From CADEDV01 sp964596345 (GTDB lineage: Bacteria; Bacteroidota; Bacteroidia; Chitinophagales; Chitinophagaceae), in the NCBI GenBank assembly GCA_964596345.1, contig CAZQSZ010000001.1:434001-498000 (forward strand): DNA of 64,000 bases, in the 5' to 3' direction. The notes below the pieces were generated by a model. It was not told the DNA's origin, did no database searches, and saw only the letters and a list, made by a program, of their open reading frames with translations. Positions 17,305-25,670 of this stretch are shown one piece after another. A program made the position numbers and the translations under genes. Within the stretch, counting starts at the first letter, position 1, and each line of letters opens with the position of its first letter.

Positions 17305-20112
17305 ATGACTGCAAGGGTACGGCTCTTTTTACTGGTAATGTGTTTTGGGGTTTTTTCTTCCTCTTTTGCACAAACAGCAATAAAATTATCGGGTAAGGTA
17401 ACTAACCAGAAAAATGAACCTGTTGCAGGTGCTTCCGTATTAATCGAAGGCACCAATACGGGAACAGCTGCTAATATTGAAGGTCGGTTCACTTTGAACC
17501 TTGAGCCAGGGAAAAAATATACCCTTATTATTTCCGCCACCGGATATACTGGTAAATCAATTGCAGAAGTGGAGGTAGAAGCAGGAGGTAATAACGAAAT
17601 AGATGTGGTGTTGGAGCCAAGTAAGCAGTCGGAATTAGGAGGGGTGGTACTGAAATCAACCCGTCGGCAGGAGAGTACGAATGCTTTACTTGCTTTTCAG
17701 AAAAACAATACAGCTCTCTCCAGTGGTATTGCAGCTGATTTCATACGGCGTACACCTGATAAAAACACAGGAGAAGTATTGAGGCGGGTAAGCGGGGCCT
17801 CTATCCAGGATAATAAGTTTGTTATTGTACGGGGTCTGAGTGACCGGTACAATTCTGCCATGATCAATGGCGCACAAATGCCAAGCAGTGAACCGGATAA
17901 AAAAGCATTTTCTTTTGATATTATTCCTTCCAACCTGATTGATAATATTATTATTAATAAAACGGCCACGCCGGATCTTACCGGGGAGTTTGCAGGAGGG
18001 CTTGTTCAGATCCAGACCAAAGATATTCCTACATCAAATCAGATTACGTTTGGTGCCAGCCTGGGTTTTAATACACAATCCGCTTTTAAAGATTTTATCA
18101 GCAATGAAAGAGGAAGTACGGACTGGCTTGGTTTTGATAACCAGCGAAGCCTGCCATCTTCCTATCCCAAAAAATACCTGGATTTTTCTAAACTCAGTTC
18201 TGCAGAACAACTGGCAGTTGCAAAATCATTCAGAGATAATTTGTATAACGAAATACAATCAAAGGCAGGCCCTGTACAGCAATACAATCTTACCTGGGCG
18301 AATGCTGTTAAGGGCCCCAAAGGCGGCGCTTTTGGTTCTGTGTTGGGTATTACTTACAGGAACTCTAAGTTATTGTACAACGCCACAAAAGAATTATTTG
18401 AAAAAGGAGCCAGCGGACAACAATTTTTTGACTACGATGATCAGCAGAATAAATACAATGTAAGTTGGGGGGCCATTGCCAATATTGCCTGGACAAAAGG
18501 AAAACATAAAATAGCTTTCAAAAACCTGTTCAACCAGTTGTTTGAAGATAATTATTACCGTCGTACCGGTATCAATACAGAGAACTTACAGGATGTGTCA
18601 ATGCGTTCCAGTGTATTGAATCAACGGAGTCTTTACACTTCCCAGCTTGAAGGCACACACCAGATCGGATTTAAGAATATAAAATTTACCTGGAATGCCA
18701 ACTATTCCTATAATAATAAACAACAACCTGATCTGAGGGTCCAAACCTATGGAAAAAGTATTGGCACCAGTGCTCCCTACAGCATTAACCTGAGGGGAAA
18801 TAATACGAACCGTTTCTTCAGCGATCTGAAAGACCATACGTTTGGGTATAATGCATCTGCTTCTCTACCCTTTAAACTGGGGAAGCAATCTCATACCTTA
18901 AAAATCGGAGGAGCGGCCACTGTGCGCATCAGGGATTTCAGGGCCATCATTCTTGGATACAGGGAGCCGTCAGATCAAAGTCTGCTTACTTTACCGTATA
19001 ACCAGATATTCAGTGCACAAAATTTCAGTGCAACAGGGTTCCAGTTAAGTACTGATTTACAAAATCCGCAGGACAAATATTTTGGCATATCTGCGTTATC
19101 TGCCGGCTATATCATGCTGGATAACAAGCTGAGTAATAAAGTAAGATTAATCTGGGGAAGCCGGTTTGAAAACTTCGAACAGGTACTTAAGTCCAACCAA
19201 TCTGGTACGGACAAAGCCCAGGTAATCGATACAGATAAATTTGATGTACTTCCTTCTTTCAATCTTACGATCAGTCCTTCTACGAAAACGAATATCCGTT
19301 TTGCCGGATCAAGAACAGTAGCCAGGCCTGAGTTCCGGGAGATAGCACCTTTTACTTTCTTTGATTTTGAACAAATTGCTTCTACCGCAGGATCACCTGA
19401 ACTCAGACGCAGCAGCATTATCAACGGAGATATCCGGTATGAAGTTTATCCAAGGGCAGGTGAACTACTCTCAGCAGGTGTATTCTATAAAGATTTTACT
19501 GATCCTATCGAATTGAGGTTAAATAGTGCCAGTGTGGCAACCCGCCGTCAATATCAATTTCAAAATGCAGAAAAGGCGCAATTATTTGGGGTGGAGTTAG
19601 AAATCCGTAAAAGTTTAGCTTTTCTCTCTGAGAAAGCTTCCTGGCTGCAAAATTTATACTTCAATGGTAATGCTTCAATAATTTTCTCTGAAGTAACACT
19701 TGGCAATGTTGATGCGTCCGGTAACAAACTGCCATCTACCCAACGTCCGTTGCAGGGACAATCACCCTACCTGATCAATGCGGGTATTCAATACGACGGA
19801 GAAAAGGGGACCAGCTTTTCCCTTTTGTACAATCGTATAGGCCAGCGCCTTTCCCTGGTGGGTAATGATGATTTTGGGGATATCTATGAGAAGCCGAGGG
19901 ACCTTGTTGATTTTCAGCTCAGCAGAAAAATCATGCATAAAAAAGGAGAAGTACGCCTGACTATAAGTGATATTTTCAACCAGGCATTTGCCACCTATGA
20001 AAACAGGGATGATAAGAAGGTATTTAACAGCAGTATTGATAAAACATTCAGCTCTTACAAACCGGGAACTACTATCACCGTTGGATTTACCTATAATCTC
20101 AACATGAAATAA
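17305..20112 (+). CDS. TonB-dependent outer-membrane receptor
   Basis: The 935-residue protein has a signal peptide, a carboxypeptidase-regulatory-like domain (about residues 25-105; KLSGKVTNQKNEPVAGASVLIEGT), a plug domain (FIRRTPDKNTGEVLRRVSGASI; VIVRGLSDRYNSAMING) and a 22-strand-type barrel ending in ITVGFTYNLNMK. It lacks the SusC-type signature and is followed not by a SusD gene but by a beta-helix-like lipoprotein. Position in a phosphate block and an upstream Pho-box-like array suggest that it imports a phosphorus compound or is induced by Pi starvation; the ligand is unknown. Confidence 0.9.
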   Translation: MTARVRLFLLVMCFGVFSSSFAQTAIKLSGKVTNQKNEPVAGASVLIEGTNTGTAANIEGRFTLNLEPGKKYTLIISATGYTGKSIAEVEVEAGGNNEIDVVLEPSKQSELGGVVLKSTRRQESTNALLAFQKNNTALSSGIAADFIRRTPDKNTGEVLRRVSGASIQDNKFVIVRGLSDRYNSAMINGAQMPSSEPDKKAFSFDIIPSNLIDNIIINKTATPDLTGEFAGGLVQIQTKDIPTSNQITFGASLGFNTQSAFKDFISNERGSTDWLGFDNQRSLPSSYPKKYLDFSKLSSAEQLAVAKSFRDNLYNEIQSKAGPVQQYNLTWANAVKGPKGGAFGSVLGITYRNSKLLYNATKELFEKGASGQQFFDYDDQQNKYNVSWGAIANIAWTKGKHKIAFKNLFNQLFEDNYYRRTGINTENLQDVSMRSSVLNQRSLYTSQLEGTHQIGFKNIKFTWNANYSYNNKQQPDLRVQTYGKSIGTSAPYSINLRGNNTNRFFSDLKDHTFGYNASASLPFKLGKQSHTLKIGGAATVRIRDFRAIILGYREPSDQSLLTLPYNQIFSAQNFSATGFQLSTDLQNPQDKYFGISALSAGYIMLDNKLSNKVRLIWGSRFENFEQVLKSNQSGTDKAQVIDTDKFDVLPSFNLTISPSTKTNIRFAGSRTVARPEFREIAPFTFFDFEQIASTAGSPELRRSSIINGDIRYEVYPRAGELLSAGVFYKDFTDPIELRLNSASVATRRQYQFQNAEKAQLFGVELEIRKSLAFLSEKASWLQNLYFNGNASIIFSEVTLGNVDASGNKLPSTQRPLQGQSPYLINAGIQYDGEKGTSFSLLYNRIGQRLSLVGNDDFGDIYEKPRDLVDFQLSRKIMHKKGEVRLTISDIFNQAFATYENRDDKKVFNSSIDKTFSSYKPGTTITVGFTYNLNMK

Positions 20113-20154
20113 ATTCAGCTAACAAAAAATAAATTTCAAACAAAGAAAATAAAA

Positions 20155-21534
20155 ATGAAAAAGTTAATTCTTGCATTTTCAGTAATCACGGTCACTTTTG
20201 CATCTTGTGTGAAAGTAGATATTGATGATTCAACAGTGAACAATGGCGGCACCGGTCCTACGGGTTGTACCGGTACCAAAGAGCAGATCATAAACTGTAC
20301 AAAGGTTATTACCGGTGTAATTGATGAAAATGTAACTCTGGCAAAAGGTAAATATATTTTGAAGGGTTATGTATTTGTAAATAACCGTGCAGTACTTACC
20401 ATAGCAGCTGGTAGTGTTATCGTAAGTGACAGTATCCAGAAAGGTGCCCTGATCGTGGAGCGTAATTCCCGTTTGTTTGCGGAAGGAACACAAGCAGACC
20501 CAATTATATTTACATCTGGCAAATCACCTGCCACCCGTGCACCCGGAGATTGGGGAGGTATTGTTTTATTAGGTAATGCCCCTACTAACCGCAGCACCAC
20601 TCCCATTATTGAAGGTGGTATCAATTCCGAATATGGTGGCAGTGTTACTGCAGATAATAGCGGTTCACTGACATTCGTCCGTATCGAATTTGCTGGTATC
20701 GCAGCTGATCCAAATTCTGAGATTAACGGGCTAACCTGTGGCGGTGTGGGCAGCGGTACCAAATTAGAGAATATACAGGTATCCTATGGTAATGATGATG
20801 CTTATGAGTTTTTTGGCGGAACTGTTAATGCAAGAAACCTGATTGCCTTTGCGACAGCGGATGATGATTTTGATTTTGACTTTGGTTTTGTTGGCCGCCT
20901 GCAATTTGGTATTTCGCTTCGGGATCCCCTGTTTGTGGATGGTGGTGATGCCGGTAACGGTATTGAGTGTGATAACGATGGAACAGGTACAGTGGCAAGT
21001 CCCCGTACCCGTCCCCAGTTAAGCAATTTTACTTTTTGCGGACCTAACGGAGCAGCCGGTACTTTAGGTAATCATAATTTCAATACCCGCTGGAGACGTT
21101 CCACCCAGTTCGTATTGCGTAATTCTATCCTGATGGGTTATGCAAAGGGAGGGTTTCAGTTTGAAAGTGATTCAACTGCCCAGGCGTATATTGATGGCCG
21201 TTCCAGGTTCCGTCATAACCTGGTTCATGCTGTGGTAGAGCCGTACAAGGTATCCAGCACTTCATTGATCAATGCGGCAACAGTTAAAACCACGGCAGAA
21301 GGAGCAGATAGTTGTAAAACCTATACTGCTGCTGCTGATATTATGCTGGAGAATCCGTTCAACCTGTCGGCTCCAAACTTTGCACCCAAAGCTGGCAGTC
21401 CTGCTACCGCCGCTAATGCAGCAAGTTTCTACCAGTTCCCCAATTTTGTTGTTACTAGTTATGTGGGTGCTGTAGGTACTACCAACTGGTTACAGGGCTG
21501 GACAAGTTTTACTCCCAAGACAAACGTATATTAA
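20155..21534 (+). CDS. Large surface lipoprotein, beta-helix-like, partner of the TonB receptor
   Basis: The 459-residue protein has a lipoprotein signal (SVITVTFASC, Cys20). Its body is Gly/Asn/Thr-rich with repeated short beta-strands (ILKGYVFVNNRAVLTIAAGSVIVSD; DWGGIVLLGNAP; GGSVTADNSGSLTFVRIEFAGI), the pattern of a right-handed beta-helix. Proteins of this kind are often encoded directly after a TonB receptor in Bacteroidota. It is 42 bp after the receptor gene and ends before a strong terminator, so the two form one unit under the 11-bp array. Function is not known. Confidence 0.7.
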   Translation: MKKLILAFSVITVTFASCVKVDIDDSTVNNGGTGPTGCTGTKEQIINCTKVITGVIDENVTLAKGKYILKGYVFVNNRAVLTIAAGSVIVSDSIQKGALIVERNSRLFAEGTQADPIIFTSGKSPATRAPGDWGGIVLLGNAPTNRSTTPIIEGGINSEYGGSVTADNSGSLTFVRIEFAGIAADPNSEINGLTCGGVGSGTKLENIQVSYGNDDAYEFFGGTVNARNLIAFATADDDFDFDFGFVGRLQFGISLRDPLFVDGGDAGNGIECDNDGTGTVASPRTRPQLSNFTFCGPNGAAGTLGNHNFNTRWRRSTQFVLRNSILMGYAKGGFQFESDSTAQAYIDGRSRFRHNLVHAVVEPYKVSSTSLINAATVKTTAEGADSCKTYTAAADIMLENPFNLSAPNFAPKAGSPATAANAASFYQFPNFVVTSYVGAVGTTNWLQGWTSFTPKTNVY

Positions 21535-21557
21535 TCTGATTTTTCAATTATTTTAGT

Positions 21558-21589
21558 GCCGCTTGCAGTGATGCAGGCGGCTTTTCTTT
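21558..21589 (+). terminator. Intrinsic terminator after the TonB receptor-lipoprotein unit
   Basis: GCCGCTTGCA (21558-21567) pairs with TGCAGGCGGC (21572-21581) through a GTGA loop; nine Watson-Crick pairs and one G-U. The run TTTTCTTT follows at 21582-21589. Confidence 0.88.
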
Positions 21590-21600
21590 AACCGGTGATT

Positions 21601-22113
21601 ATGTTATCCAATTTTTTTTTCTGCCTGATATTTATCTGCTTATCACTAACCATTATTTCCTGCAAGGATAAAAAGGGACAGGAAAATATACGCTTACCCG
21701 AATTAACAGCAACAGAACTGGATGCAAGATTATCCGGTGCAGATAGCCTTGTAATTGTTTTTTATAAGGATCCATATGGGAAAGATTCCCTTCGTTATAC
21801 CCGGTATTATACACAAATCCCGGTAACAGGAGATCAAAATATAGCTTTGCTGCAGCGGGAATTACAGCGGCCTTTTTCCGGGCAGGAAAAAAGAAAGAAT
21901 TGCAGGGGAGAAGGGAAAATATGGTGTTTTGCAAAGGGTAAAATATTTCAAACCCTCTACTTTAGCACCCGTTGTGAAGAATGCTGTCATCTTTACCTCG
22001 TTCATAATGGAAACTTTTATTACTCTCCTATTTTACCTGCTACCGTTTCATGGTTGGAAAGCCTGAAGCCGCTTGCAACTGAACCAGCCAACCAGGGCAT
22101 GGAAGCTGAGTAA
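21601..22113 (+). CDS. Cysteine-containing small lipoprotein of unknown function
   Basis: The 170-residue product (ATG at 21601) has a lipoprotein signal with lipobox IISC (Cys21). The mature part carries a cysteine cluster, CEECC, about 45 residues before the end, plus single Cys residues near 100 and 109. No known fold is recognised; an oxidoreductase or metal-binding role is possible but unproven. It starts only 12 bases after the terminator T-run of the preceding unit, so it is either reached by readthrough or transcribed from a promoter I cannot see. It converges with the transglutaminase-like gene. Confidence 0.6.
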   Translation: MLSNFFFCLIFICLSLTIISCKDKKGQENIRLPELTATELDARLSGADSLVIVFYKDPYGKDSLRYTRYYTQIPVTGDQNIALLQRELQRPFSGQEKRKNCRGEGKIWCFAKGKIFQTLYFSTRCEECCHLYLVHNGNFYYSPILPATVSWLESLKPLATEPANQGMEAE

Positions 22114-22117
22114 AGGA

Positions 22118-23326
22118 TCACAGTTGATCCGGTGTATAGCTGTAAGCAATTTCATATTGTTGTTTCTGTAGTCCTGCAGGTAATTGCCCCAGACCCGGCT
22201 CATCTTTCTGCGGGGTTGGTTCGCATATGGTATATTTCTTCCCGTTATAGAAAATCGGTTTCCCGACCGGTTTTTTTAACTGTACTGCTATCGTCACATG
22301 TCTTGGAAAACTAAGGACGATCATCGGCAGGTTGTAAATCTCTTTAACCAGGTAAAAGAATAAGGCTGCCCTGTCTTCACAATCACTTTGTTCATACAGG
22401 AGTGTTTGTTCCGGAGATAAACGTTTTTCTTTTCCAAACAAGACTGAATCAGTCTCAAACAGGAATGCCTCCCGTGTAAAATGAACCAGGAAGTCGATCC
22501 CTTTTTTAGTACTTAATTTTTTTGTTTTTTGTTTTAAAACAGGGATAAGCGACTGGTAGGTCTCCCGGCTCAGTGGAATATTAAAATAGGATTCATAATC
22601 CACCACCGGGTAGTTGGTAAAAATTGTTTTAATATCCGGGTTTAGCTTTATTTTAAAATAGTAGTTACTGTTGTGAAAATTGAAACGGATGTCTTTTTCA
22701 AGATAAGCGTCGGGCCTGAAGTTGGGCAGATGACTGACTTTATACGAAAAACCTTTTACGGCTAAGGCAGCTGCGGGTAATGCAAGCTCCCTGAATTGTA
22801 CTTTTTCAAAATCAATACTGCCGTAATCATGATAATTAAGGCAGATATATTGCCGGCCATTCTTAATCCGGTAAGGTATATTATAAATATTCTCATCGCT
22901 CTGCACATAAAAAAGTAACTGGTCGCCGGCAATCGCTAGGATGGCATCATACCCGGAGCGGGTCAGCAGGAACCATTTATATAAAGTATACCGGTAGTAG
23001 TTGTCAGCCTTGGGGCTTACCTGCTGGGCTGTCTTCCGGACCAGTTGATAAAAAAGCCAGTCATCGAGCTTATAAGCCGTTTTATATGCCAGCAAGGCAT
23101 TGATGACAGGAGAATAGTCTGACCCGCTGATTGTTTGCACGAATGACTGAATCGTTTTTTCTTCCAGTTTGCCGGGCAAAGGAAGTAGTGACGCATTGTC
23201 AAACACCAGATTGATGCTGTCGCCGTAAAAATCAAAACGTACCGAAAGCTGTACTTTTTGTGCAGCAGAAAAAGTGGCAAGACTAACTCCGGCAAACAGC
23301 AATAATATGTATCGGTTTATTTTCAA
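22118..23326 (-). CDS. Secreted protein with transglutaminase-like (papain-fold) C-terminal domain
   Basis: The 402-residue protein begins with a signal peptide (MKINRYILLLFAGVSLATFSAA). The C-terminal third has the order expected of a transglutaminase-like catalytic triad: Cys in QSDCEDRAALFFYLV, His in FPRHVTIAV about 35 residues later, and an acidic residue in YTICEPTP. The N-terminal two thirds are not recognised. In other bacteria such folds act as proteases, peptide-N-glycanases or crosslinkers. It converges with the cysteine-containing lipoprotein gene, leaving four bases between stops. Confidence 0.6.
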   Translation of the reverse strand: MKINRYILLLFAGVSLATFSAAQKVQLSVRFDFYGDSINLVFDNASLLPLPGKLEEKTIQSFVQTISGSDYSPVINALLAYKTAYKLDDWLFYQLVRKTAQQVSPKADNYYRYTLYKWFLLTRSGYDAILAIAGDQLLFYVQSDENIYNIPYRIKNGRQYICLNYHDYGSIDFEKVQFRELALPAAALAVKGFSYKVSHLPNFRPDAYLEKDIRFNFHNSNYYFKIKLNPDIKTIFTNYPVVDYESYFNIPLSRETYQSLIPVLKQKTKKLSTKKGIDFLVHFTREAFLFETDSVLFGKEKRLSPEQTLLYEQSDCEDRAALFFYLVKEIYNLPMIVLSFPRHVTIAVQLKKPVGKPIFYNGKKYTICEPTPQKDEPGLGQLPAGLQKQQYEIAYSYTPDQL

Positions 23327-23414
23327 CAGGCAGACTTCACCAATAAAAATACGAAACTTAACCTAACCAGCATGGTATGGGTGGAAGAAGGGAGGTTTAA
23401 GATGCGGGTATTAT

Positions 23415-23469
23415 TAATGTTAGCATAATCTTCAACTAACCGGCAAGTAACACTGTTGCCTCATCTTTA
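23415..23469 (+). promoter_or_regulatory. 11-bp-phased Pho-box-like array driving a candidate small RNA
   Basis: TAATG (23415), TAATC (23426), TAACC (23437) and TAACA (23448) start exactly 11 bp apart. A -7-like CATCTTTA ends at 23469, which is 21 bases after 23448, the same offset as in the porin and TonB-receptor promoters. No plus-strand coding gene follows before the terminator at 23557-23600. Confidence 0.6.
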
Positions 23470-23475
23470 CAGCAG

Positions 23476-23600
23476 CTCTTATATTTACCCAATCGCCCCT
23501 GTCACATTTCTCATGTGTTAGTAATCGTTACAAGGGAGCAGATTTCTCATGCAGTTGCCACACCGCGGCAGGACAGGCCCGGTGTGGCTTTTTATTTTTA
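23476..23600 (+). ncRNA. Candidate Pho-controlled small RNA (about 125 nt)
   Basis: Between the array ending at 23469 and a strong intrinsic terminator lies a stretch with no credible gene. The nearest plus-strand gene upstream ends at 22113, with a minus-strand gene in between, so the terminator cannot belong to a protein-coding unit. The predicted RNA has a small hairpin CACAT-TTCTC-ATGTG (23503-23517), a second GTAA-TCG-TTAC (23521-23531), and the terminator stem. The 10-mer ATTTCTCATG occurs twice (23506-23515 and 23542-23551), once exposing UUCUC in a loop. Start and end are estimates from promoter and terminator positions. Confidence 0.5.
23557..23600 (+). terminator. Strong orphan intrinsic terminator
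   Basis: GCCACACCG (23557-23565) pairs perfectly with CGGTGTGGC (23580-23588), with an inner GGC/GCC pair, followed by TTTTTATTTTT. On the opposite strand the stem is not followed by a T-run, so it terminates plus-strand transcription only. Confidence 0.88.
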
Positions 23601-23612
23601 CCTCTATAAATT

Positions 23613-24641
23613 TCAGCAAAGGATTTCTTCCGCCAGGATGGTTTCCATCATCCGGCTTTCCGCCAGCGAAAAGATGTGTTCCAGGCATTGGGGAATGGTT
23701 CGGCTGTAATCTTTAGCGGCAGGAGCGGGGGCTTCTATCCATTTATAAAATTGCTGACGGAACTGCTGACCTGCAGACGATAAACAGGTAACACCCAGGT
23801 TTTCCAGTGCAGCTGCATTACATTGCTGTTCATATTGCCCGCGGATAGGAATGGCCATGATCTTTTTACCGAGTTGCAAGGCTTCGGCAGGCGTTTCAAA
23901 ACCGGCACCGCAAATAATACCGGTGCAGCTGACCAGGCTTTTATTGAACAGTTCTTTATTCACGGGGATAAACAAAATGTTCTTCTCTTTATGTATCGTT
24001 GTTGCCTCGCGGCTGAAGACCTCAAAACGGAAGGACGGCAATGCCTGTAACAATAATGTTAACTGTGTTTCGCACCAGGAAGGTAGATAAACGGTGATAT
24101 GCTCTTTATCAACCGGCGTGGCATTGATAATGGCCTGTTTGACCACAGCCCCGAAAATATTTTCATCGTAAGGTTCAAAATGAAACCCTGTATGATGAGA
24201 AGCTTTTACATAGTTCTTCAGCAGCCATTCTCCGTGCAGGCTTTTCTTTACTGGCCGGGGTGTAAGATCCGACTGGAAACTGGCCTGGTGACCAAAATGT
24301 ATAGAGGGTATTTTTTTTCTTGCACAGGCAATACCGGTGATAAAATCAAAGTCGTTCAGCACCAGGTCATATTTCTCCACGGGCAGGTCCCTGATCTCTT
24401 CCCAAAGCTCTACCGGGCGAAGCTGCTTTACAGTGTGCCAGTAATTTAATCCTCCTTTACGATTATAATACAGGCTGATGCCTTTGCTGCGGTATTTTAC
24501 CGGTGCATCCAGTGGCAGGTTACTGTTATCACCACTGAGGAAAATATCAACGGTTCCGTATTGCTGTAAATAAGGTAGGAGCTCCATCGCCCGGCTGATA
24601 TGCCCGTTCCCGGTGGCTTGTACAGCATATAATATTTTCAT
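23613..24641 (-). CDS. Glycosyltransferase (GT-B fold)
   Basis: The 342-residue protein begins KILYAVQATGNGHISRAMEL, the glycine-rich loop typical of GT-B enzymes related to MurG and UDP-glycosyltransferases, and has a C-terminal donor-site region GIICGAGFETPAEALQLGKKIMAIPIRGQYEQ with the usual Gly-rich and acidic residues. It has no membrane segment. Its start is nine bases from the stop of the phosphoesterase gene upstream, so the two are cotranscribed. Acceptor and donor cannot be told; glycolipid or lipid-linked substrates are plausible given the partner. Confidence 0.82.
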   Translation of the reverse strand: MKILYAVQATGNGHISRAMELLPYLQQYGTVDIFLSGDNSNLPLDAPVKYRSKGISLYYNRKGGLNYWHTVKQLRPVELWEEIRDLPVEKYDLVLNDFDFITGIACARKKIPSIHFGHQASFQSDLTPRPVKKSLHGEWLLKNYVKASHHTGFHFEPYDENIFGAVVKQAIINATPVDKEHITVYLPSWCETQLTLLLQALPSFRFEVFSREATTIHKEKNILFIPVNKELFNKSLVSCTGIICGAGFETPAEALQLGKKIMAIPIRGQYEQQCNAAALENLGVTCLSSAGQQFRQQFYKWIEAPAPAAKDYSRTIPQCLEHIFSLAESRMMETILAEEILC

Positions 24642-24650
24642 ACTGGTTGT

Positions 24651-25511
24651 TTATGCATGTAAGGAATGCAGGTAAAAATCTATTTCGTTGCTCATCACAT
24701 CCGGTTGTGTTTTTACCTGTTTAATATCAATGGTCTTCATTTTGCTTTCATCATAGTGGTAAATATGCCATTCTTTATCATAGTACTCCAATGCCGTCAG
24801 GTGTTCGATCCAGTCGCCGGAATTGAGATAGGTTACTTTCCCCAGTTCTGTTGCAATGATCCTTTTTTTGGGCTGGTGAATATGACCACAGATCACATAA
24901 TCATATTTTTTTTCGATGGCCAGTTCGGCCACGAGGGTTTCAAATTCATCAATACGGACAATGGATTCATTTACCCGTTGTATCACTTTTTTGGATAAAG
25001 AGATGCGTTCCCGGCCCATCATTTTCATGGCCCGGTTGATCATCCTGTTAAAACCCAATAAAACAGCATAGCCGTTGCTGCCCATCCTGGCCCAGAACCT
25101 TGCGCTGCCTTTGGTGGTATTATCAAAAGCATCACCATGAAAGATCCAGGTCATCTTACCATCTATTTCAATCACTATCTTATCGGTGAGTTGCAGGTTG
25201 CCTAGCTGCAGGTCATTGTAGCGGCGCAGGTTTTCGTCGTGGTTACCGGTAATATAGATCACTCTTGTTCCGGAGGCCAGCAATTGAAATATTTCTTTGA
25301 CCACGGCCATATGGGCCGGTGGAAAATAATGTTTACTGAACTGCCATACATCAATGATATCACCATTCAATACCAGTAATCTTGGTGTTATACTTTTCAG
25401 GTAGGTAAGTACTTCTGCAGCCCGGCTGCCATAAGTGCCTAAATGCAGGTCAGAGATCACAGCCACATCAACGGGTCTTTTTTGCATGCGGGGAGTTTGG
25501 TAAAAATCCAT
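24651..25511 (-). CDS. UDP-2,3-diacylglucosamine-diphosphatase-like metallophosphoesterase
   Basis: The 286-residue calcineurin-like protein has the metal motifs VISDLHLG (near residue 18), LNGDIIDVW, ITGNHDEN, HGDAFD and CGHIHQPKK. The order and spacing resemble LpxH-like enzymes (UDP-2,3-diacylglucosamine hydrolase family), although it is longer than LpxH (about 240). It would act at the cytoplasmic face on a nucleotide-lipid or similar phosphoester. It forms a two-gene unit with the glycosyltransferase, suggesting a shared role in envelope glycolipid metabolism. Confidence 0.82.
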   Translation of the reverse strand: MDFYQTPRMQKRPVDVAVISDLHLGTYGSRAAEVLTYLKSITPRLLVLNGDIIDVWQFSKHYFPPAHMAVVKEIFQLLASGTRVIYITGNHDENLRRYNDLQLGNLQLTDKIVIEIDGKMTWIFHGDAFDNTTKGSARFWARMGSNGYAVLLGFNRMINRAMKMMGRERISLSKKVIQRVNESIVRIDEFETLVAELAIEKKYDYVICGHIHQPKKRIIATELGKVTYLNSGDWIEHLTALEYYDKEWHIYHYDESKMKTIDIKQVKTQPDVMSNEIDFYLHSLHA

Positions 25512-25645
25512 TTTTACTACTACCTGTATGTTTCCCGTTAGTTATCTGTACATGAGTAAAAGGTTAAGGAAATATTATGCAGCAACAAAAACCTAATCAA
25601 ACGATTGTTCTCTTCAAAATAATGGCGGCTTGTTACTTCAATATT

Positions 25646-25660
25646 ATCATTTCAAATGAT
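25646..25660. promoter_or_regulatory. 15-bp perfect palindrome upstream of susC
   Basis: ATCATTT (25646-25652) and AAATGAT (25654-25660) are exact reverse complements around C at 25653. It lies 120 bp before the susC-like start and just upstream of the 11-bp-phased array. It may be an operator for a second regulator; no protein is identified. Confidence 0.35.
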
Positions 25661-25670
25661 GGTATTGATT

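Noticed and set aside
23515..23709. A 64-codon plus-strand reading frame over the candidate small RNA
   Set aside because: It reads through the strong terminator and into the antisense of the glycosyltransferase gene, with no family resemblance.
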